This document shows positions 59,904-64,000 of a stretch of 64,000 bases of DNA, one piece after another. Below the pieces are notes generated by a model, which made no database searches, was not told the DNA's origin, and saw only the letters and a list, made by a program, of their open reading frames with translations. Source of the stretch: Acidobacteriota bacterium. Lineage in GTDB: Bacteria > Pseudomonadota > Alphaproteobacteria > Caulobacterales > Hyphomonadaceae. Every line of letters begins with the position of its first letter. The stretch's first letter is position 1. A program made the position numbers and the translations under genes. The stretch covers positions 620,001 to 684,000 of the forward strand of contig JADJRB010000002.1 of assembly GCA_016712445.1 (NCBI GenBank), given 5' to 3'.

Positions 59904-60094
59904 ATGGTTACGTTACGGTACGACCGGCACGGCTCAGCAAGCGGTCATTCAATATTTGAGAGCCTGCTGACAGGCGTCTTCAACTTTCTCATTGATTCAG
60001 CAGCTTTTGCGTCTGCTATGACAAGTATCTGCATGTCCTCAATGCATTCTGTGTCCGTTTCGCACCTCAACAAGGTCAAGAGTGAGGCCTCGCC

Positions 60095-61348
60095 GTGGAA
60101 CCTGAATTGCTCCAGAGACTGACTGCGGCGCTCGCAATCGGCGCGCTGATCGGTATTGAGCGCGGCTGGAAACAGCGCAGTGATGAACCGGGTTCCCGAG
60201 CGGCAGGCCTTCGGACGTTTACGCTCGCCGGACTGCTTGGAGGTATCGCAGCGGTCGTTGGCACAAACCTTGGCGCTGCTGCATTTGCGGCCATTGCAAT
60301 TGCTTTTTCCGTGCTGTTTGGCGCGTTTCAGTGGCGCGAAACGCGTGCTGACGAGGACTTTTCGGCGACGAGCACCGTTGCTGGCCTTCTGACGTTCGCT
60401 TTGGGAAGTCTCGCCGGCCTCGGATACCTGCATGAGGCGGCTGCAGCGGCAGTCGCGGCCGTGTGCATCCTGGCGTTCAAGCAAAGCCTTCATGCCTGGC
60501 TGGGAGGCCTGACATGGCCGGAGATCCGATCTGCCCTCTTGATCCTTGCGATGACATTCATCGCGCTACCGCTGCTGCCATCGGGACCCATTGATCCACG
60601 GGGACTAATTGACCTGCGAGAGCTTTGGTTCCTGACGATCCTCATCGCAACAATCTCGTTCGCCGGTTACGTTGCGGTCCGCGTGCTCGGTGCGAGGGCC
60701 GGACTCGCACTCGGCGCGGTTATCGGCTCGCTGGTTTCCTCCACGCTGACGGTGGCAGAACTGGCCGACCGAGTGCGCAAGGGTACTGCAACGGCGCCCG
60801 ATGCAGCCGCCGCGGCATCGCTTTCAACGCTGGTCATGCTGATCCGGATCGGTCTGCTGGTCAGCGTTCTCGCGCCTCACCTGCTTTCCGAAATCCTGCC
60901 CGTACTCGGCGCGTCTGTTGCTGTCAGCGCGGCAGGGGCGCTCTATCTGTTTCATCCGCGGAAAGGGCCGACCGGCCAGCCGCTTCTGCCTGAACTGAAA
61001 AGCCCGCTCGATATGAGGTCCGTCGCGGGCTTTGCACTGCTAATCGCAGGATTGAATGTGTCCATTGCCCTGGCAACGAACTGGGCCGGCGACATTGCTG
61101 TCTTGCCGCTTGCCATCCTCAGCGGCTTTGCGGATGTCGATGCTGTGATCCTGAACGTGACCCGCCTGTCGCAGCCTCCATCCGGTCTCGCCGTCGCTGC
61201 AATCCTGCTGGCAGCGCTCGCCAACATGTTCAGCAAGTCAGTCCTCGCCTTTTTTACCGGCAATCTTCAGTTCGGACTCTACTTCGCTGGCGCGTCGCTG
61301 GCGGCCTGTCTTGCAGGCGCCGCTGCGTTCGGATTGGACCTGTACTGA
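60095..61348 (+). CDS. MgtC/SapB - DUF4010 membrane protein
   Basis: This 417-residue protein has about 12 hydrophobic helices. The N-terminal third has the MgtC/SapB signature (ALAIGALIGIERGWKQRSDEPGSRAAGLRTFTLAGLLGG, residues 13-51). The remainder matches DUF4010 (VRVLGARAGLALGAVIGSLVSSTLTVAELADR near residue 205 and GFADVDAVILNVTRLS near residue 345). The biochemical role is unproven, though the MgtC-like part is linked to cation homeostasis in other proteins. The start is GTG at 60095 with GAGG upstream. Confidence 0.85.
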   Translation: MEPELLQRLTAALAIGALIGIERGWKQRSDEPGSRAAGLRTFTLAGLLGGIAAVVGTNLGAAAFAAIAIAFSVLFGAFQWRETRADEDFSATSTVAGLLTFALGSLAGLGYLHEAAAAAVAAVCILAFKQSLHAWLGGLTWPEIRSALLILAMTFIALPLLPSGPIDPRGLIDLRELWFLTILIATISFAGYVAVRVLGARAGLALGAVIGSLVSSTLTVAELADRVRKGTATAPDAAAAASLSTLVMLIRIGLLVSVLAPHLLSEILPVLGASVAVSAAGALYLFHPRKGPTGQPLLPELKSPLDMRSVAGFALLIAGLNVSIALATNWAGDIAVLPLAILSGFADVDAVILNVTRLSQPPSGLAVAAILLAALANMFSKSVLAFFTGNLQFGLYFAGASLAACLAGAAAFGLDLY

Positions 61349-61378
61349 ATAATCGGACTGCGCCGAAGGCCGGCAAGA

Positions 61379-61921
61379 TCAGTCCGTTCTCACTTCGACG
61401 GGCGCGTCCGACAGGCGCCGGAAAAGCCGCCGCCGCTGCGCGAGAGGCCACCAATCGTAGAGGAAGATTTCCAGGGGCCGCCAGTTGGCAACCCATCCCA
61501 GGATGATCAATCCCTCCGACAGTATGCGAGATGCAGATCCGGGGCCCAGCAGAATTGAGGCTGCCTGTCCAAGAAGAACACAGACCGTGAGCGTGGCGAG
61601 CCCGATCATCAGGGACGTCCGCCCCACCCGGAAAAGCTCACTGATATCGCCCTTCAGTCCTCGTTCTCGCTGGCGGAAGTGATTGGAGAATGCTGTCTGC
61701 AGTTCAGATGCATCATGCTGTCCCAGTGTCGAAACATGCAGGACAAGCCTGATCTGCGCGCCTCGTGGCAATTCTCTCGCCCACCCGACGATAAAGTCTT
61801 CGGTCGTCCGTGAGAGGTCCCGGGAAGGCGTCGGAAACGGATCAAGCGGATCGAACAGCAGCGCGATGTTCTCGATCCGCAGCTCGACGACAGATTCGCC
61901 CCCTGCCGGCTTGGCGAGCAT
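61379..61921 (-). CDS. Conserved hypothetical membrane protein
   Basis: This 180-residue protein has a soluble N-terminal half with LRIENIALLFDPLDPFPTPSRDLSRTTEDFIVGWARELP and ending with QRERGLKGDISELFRVGR, then two hydrophobic helices (about residues 105-128 and 134-152), and the tail PLEIFLYDWWPLAQRRRLFRRLS. Proteins with this layout (IENI.LF..LDP...RDL and an EIFLYDWWP tail) recur in Proteobacteria with no known function. It is convergent with the DUF4010 gene. Confidence 0.7.
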   Translation of the reverse strand: MLAKPAGGESVVELRIENIALLFDPLDPFPTPSRDLSRTTEDFIVGWARELPRGAQIRLVLHVSTLGQHDASELQTAFSNHFRQRERGLKGDISELFRVGRTSLMIGLATLTVCVLLGQAASILLGPGSASRILSEGLIILGWVANWRPLEIFLYDWWPLAQRRRLFRRLSDAPVEVRTD

Positions 61922-62241
61922 TTTTTACAATCCTTTCCGCTCATGAAGAACGGGACGCGCAGTCCGCGAAAGCGTACCATTTTCCTGGGGGCATACTCAA
62001 TCAGGTGACCACGACGCGCACTGACTCAGGCGCAATCAAATCCACCGCCGACGAGAATTGGCAATGCACACCTCGGTCCGGTGATTCCGCGACGTCGGCA
62101 GCCCATCACATCAATCAAGGATCGCGCGACGCACCGCCTCACTGTATGTAACGAGAGGTAACTCAACATTATGCCGACAGGATCGCAGGTGCAGCCCGCG
62201 TCCTTCAATCCAGTCAGACTATAACAAATGGAGACAATGCT
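61922..62241. other. Intergenic region before the cupin gene
   Basis: There are 320 bases with no convincing gene. The right end contains GACTATAAC at 62217-62225, a possible -10 element, and GGAGAC just before the cupin ATG. No box of the TTGAT-N4-ATCAA kind and no strong hairpin were found. Confidence 0.5.
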
Positions 62242-62574
62242 ATGGCGCTGAAGCATGCAGCATCCGGCGATCGTGTCGACCTTCGCCCGTTCGGCTCCCT
62301 TTTGAGCACGGAAAAAACCAGCGCCATCGTCCGCACCCCAAACTTCGAAGCGATACGGCTCGTCCTCCTGGCCGGAACGGAAATCCCATCCCATAAGGTC
62401 GCTGGTCAGATCATGTTCCAGTGCATTGAAGGGCACGTCCAGTTGCGGATCACTGGCACCACGATTGAGCTGCTGCCCGGACACTGGGTCTATCTTGACC
62501 ATGACGAGCTCCATTCGTTGCTGGGAGTTCAGGACTCTTCCCTGCTCATGACCATCCTGTTTGATGGCGATTGA
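62242..62574 (+). CDS. Cupin-like protein
   Basis: This is a 110-residue single-domain beta-barrel protein. The middle segment (LVLLAGTEIPSHKVAGQIMFQCIEGHVQLRI, residues 41-71) and the second motif (LLPGHWVYLDHDELHSLLG, residues 76-94) give a cupin pattern, although the first motif has only one His (His51). GGAGAC precedes the ATG. Metal binding is uncertain. Such small cupins often act as sensors or accessory proteins in respiration clusters. Confidence 0.72.
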   Translation: MALKHAASGDRVDLRPFGSLLSTEKTSAIVRTPNFEAIRLVLLAGTEIPSHKVAGQIMFQCIEGHVQLRITGTTIELLPGHWVYLDHDELHSLLGVQDSSLLMTILFDGD

Positions 62575-62659
62575 ACAGCGCCGGAACAGGAAACTGTCTT
62601 AGTCATCGGCAGTATCGGATCGAATTACCCATATAGGAAAGTCTGCTCCACCAACCCCT

Positions 62660-63313
62660 CTATAGATATCGCAACAGACGGATATGCTCGCGAATTGAAG
62701 AGGTGACAGCCGCGATTTCCTCAGGACCCAGATCCTCGCGCTCCAGAGTTCTCAAGGATAGCGCCCGCGCGGCGCGGAAAGCCAGCGCCTGGCCGACGAG
62801 GGTCAAACCCCGAATGCGTGCGGTCTGGGACCCCGGAACATCGCCGCTCGCAATCGCGGTCAGATGGATGACATTGCGGAAGAAGCGGCCGACATCGCTG
62901 GCGTAGAGTATTTCGAATGCTTCCGTCGGCGCAGCCTGCTCGCGAAGCATGAACCTTGCCCACTTCTCGCTCTCACGGCTTGCCAGCATCGTCACAAACG
63001 GAATGAAGGCCTCTTCGAGAAGCGTGATTGCCTTCTTTCGGCTGAGCGCGCCGCTGTAAATTTCGGCGTCGAGAACCTTCAGCGCTGGCGCGAGTCTTTG
63101 CGTTACCTGTTCGGCAATTGAGGACGCGGCCGCGAGATAGAGTTTCTCCTTGGTCGTAAAGTGATACGGTATCGCGGCAAGGGACGCGCCCGCTTTATCG
63201 GCAATGGCGCGGGTCGTCGTTCCGTCGAATCCGGCGAGACCGAACAGTTCGATCGCGGCTCCAACGAGCCGCTCGCGCGTTTCGACACTTCGAGGATCAT
63301 CACGCTTTGGCAT
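62660..63313 (-). CDS. CecR-like TetR family regulator
   Basis: This 217-residue regulator has a TetR helix-turn-helix (residues 12-58, ETRERLVGAAIELFGLAGFDGTTTRAIADKAGASLAAIPYHFTTKEKLY) and a C-terminal domain of the DUF1956/CecR type (FVTMLASRESEKWARFMLREQAAPTEAF near residue 107). In E. coli, CecR controls an ABC-2 exporter (YbhGFSR) that affects drug sensitivity. The exporter permease gene lies directly upstream here with no gap, so the same partnership is likely, but in one transcript. Confidence 0.85.
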   Translation of the reverse strand: MPKRDDPRSVETRERLVGAAIELFGLAGFDGTTTRAIADKAGASLAAIPYHFTTKEKLYLAAASSIAEQVTQRLAPALKVLDAEIYSGALSRKKAITLLEEAFIPFVTMLASRESEKWARFMLREQAAPTEAFEILYASDVGRFFRNVIHLTAIASGDVPGSQTARIRGLTLVGQALAFRAARALSLRTLEREDLGPEEIAAVTSSIREHIRLLRYL

Positions 63314-64000
63314 CTATGAGGTCTTCTTTCTGAGCAGCCAGCCGGACGCCGGAAGGGTCGCCATCGCGATCACGATGAGCGGCGCCGTACTGCGGGCCAC
63401 TTCGGACAGCGGCAGATCTTTCAGGAACACGCCTTGCGTGATGACGAGGAAGTGCCGGAGCGGATTTATCTGCGTCGCCAGCTGGATCCAGCCCGGCATA
63501 TTCTCAACCGGAGACATGAAGCCCGACAGAAGGACCGCAGGCGAGGCAAATACGAAGGCGCCGAGGATGGCCTGTTGCTGGGTATCAGATATCACCGAGA
63601 TGAAGAGGCCGATCCCGATCACTGCCAGCAGATAAAAAAACATCGAACCGTAAAGCGCGAGCACGGACCCTGCGAAGGGAATCTTGAAGCCGAACACGGC
63701 AACAATGACGAAGAATGTGCCATGCAGGTAGCCGAAGATGAGACCCGGCGCCGACTTGCCGATCACAATTTCCAAGGGCCTCAGCGGTGAGACGAGCAGC
63801 TGGTCGAATGTGCCAAGTTCGCGCTCGCGGGCAACCGACAGGGCAGTCACGATGATCGTGGTCAGGAGGGTGATGGTCGCGACCAGTCCCGGCAGGGTAA
63901 ACCAAGCATATTCGAGATTTGGGTTGAACCAATGCCGGACACGGAGGGCGTCCGGCGGCGCGCCGCCCGCATAAGCCGCCGCCGAGACACGCGCGATGAT
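63314..64000 (-). CDS. ABC-2 exporter permease, YbhS/YbhR-like (partial)
   Basis: The N-terminal part lies beyond the right edge; 228 residues are visible. They show the ABC-2 permease pattern: TALSVARERELGTFDQLLVSPLRPLEIVIGK, then a run of four to five helices, VISDTQQQAILGAFVFASPAVLLSGFMSPVENMPGWIQ, and a final helix ending WLLRKKTS. It probably exports a drug or lipid-like compound together with an ATPase and an adaptor located outside the window. The stop abuts the start of the CecR-like gene. Confidence 0.88.
   Translation of the reverse strand: MIARVSAAAYAGGAPPDALRVRHWFNPNLEYAWFTLPGLVATITLLTTIIVTALSVARERELGTFDQLLVSPLRPLEIVIGKSAPGLIFGYLHGTFFVIVAVFGFKIPFAGSVLALYGSMFFYLLAVIGIGLFISVISDTQQQAILGAFVFASPAVLLSGFMSPVENMPGWIQLATQINPLRHFLVITQGVFLKDLPLSEVARSTAPLIVIAMATLPASGWLLRKKTS

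Noticed and set aside
61354..61386. CGGACTG/CAGTCCG stem between the DUF4010 gene and the next gene as a terminator
   Set aside because: The loop is 19 bases long, no T-run follows, and one arm overlaps the coding end of the convergent gene.

Overview
The window looks like a high-GC alphaproteobacterial chromosome, probably from the Hyphomonadaceae/Caulobacterales side. The taxonomic call is an inference from gene content. Supporting signs are the gene order aminotransferase - homoserine dehydrogenase - GlpX fructose bisphosphatase, a class I PHA synthase, a type 2 heme A synthase, DUF2842 and DUF3008 proteins, and Caulobacter-like intergenic palindromes.

Positions 1-32184 are mostly housekeeping. 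They hold the end of exonuclease III, TrmJ, NADP-isocitrate dehydrogenase, a nicotinamide riboside pair (PnuC plus a NadR-like kinase fused to a GNAT acetyltransferase), a truncated hemoglobin, GlpX/Hom/aminotransferase, PHA synthase, ArgC, S9/L13 and heme A synthase. One IS5-family element sits exactly in the joint between two convergent stop codons. After it come a phosphatidylserine-decarboxylase-like protein that appears to lack its catalytic residues, an Atm1-like ABC exporter, a LOG protein, a membrane protein combining an HTH with an FGE-like domain, an RhlE-type helicase, tRNA-Leu(CAG), nitronate monooxygenase, topoisomerase IB, and a LysR/sterol-desaturase pair that ends in a strong terminator.

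Positions 32185-32680 are a gene-free, AT-richer stretch that marks a change of character. Behind it are a TetR/diiron-oxygenase divergent pair and then an anaerobic nitrate respiration island (about 34.9-59.0 kb). Its first half is one apparent minus-strand operon: narK (fused double transporter)-narG-narH-narJ-porin-narI-parvulin-hemerythrin-carbonic anhydrase-mobA. It ends at a hairpin at 34875-34908. A divergent Crp/Fnr regulator without an N-terminal iron-sulfur cysteine motif (NarR/DNR-like) lies upstream, and the intergenic region carries two TTGA-type boxes inside a duplicated 26-bp block. The second half, also minus strand, holds moaA, nnrS, a B12-dependent class II ribonucleotide reductase, a SnoaL-like protein, moeA, moaC, moaB, moaE, a membrane protein, moaD and nnrU. 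Further TTGAT-N4-ATCAA-type boxes lie before moaA, the reductase and the SnoaL gene. Together these genes would import and reduce nitrate, build the molybdenum cofactor for NarG, make deoxynucleotides without oxygen, and respond to nitric oxide. No nitrite, NO or N2O reductase gene is inside the window.

Positions 59136-64000 return to ordinary accessory genes: a TauE/SafE exporter, an MgtC/DUF4010 membrane protein, a conserved membrane protein, a cupin, and a CecR-like TetR regulator with an ABC-2 exporter permease that runs off the right edge.
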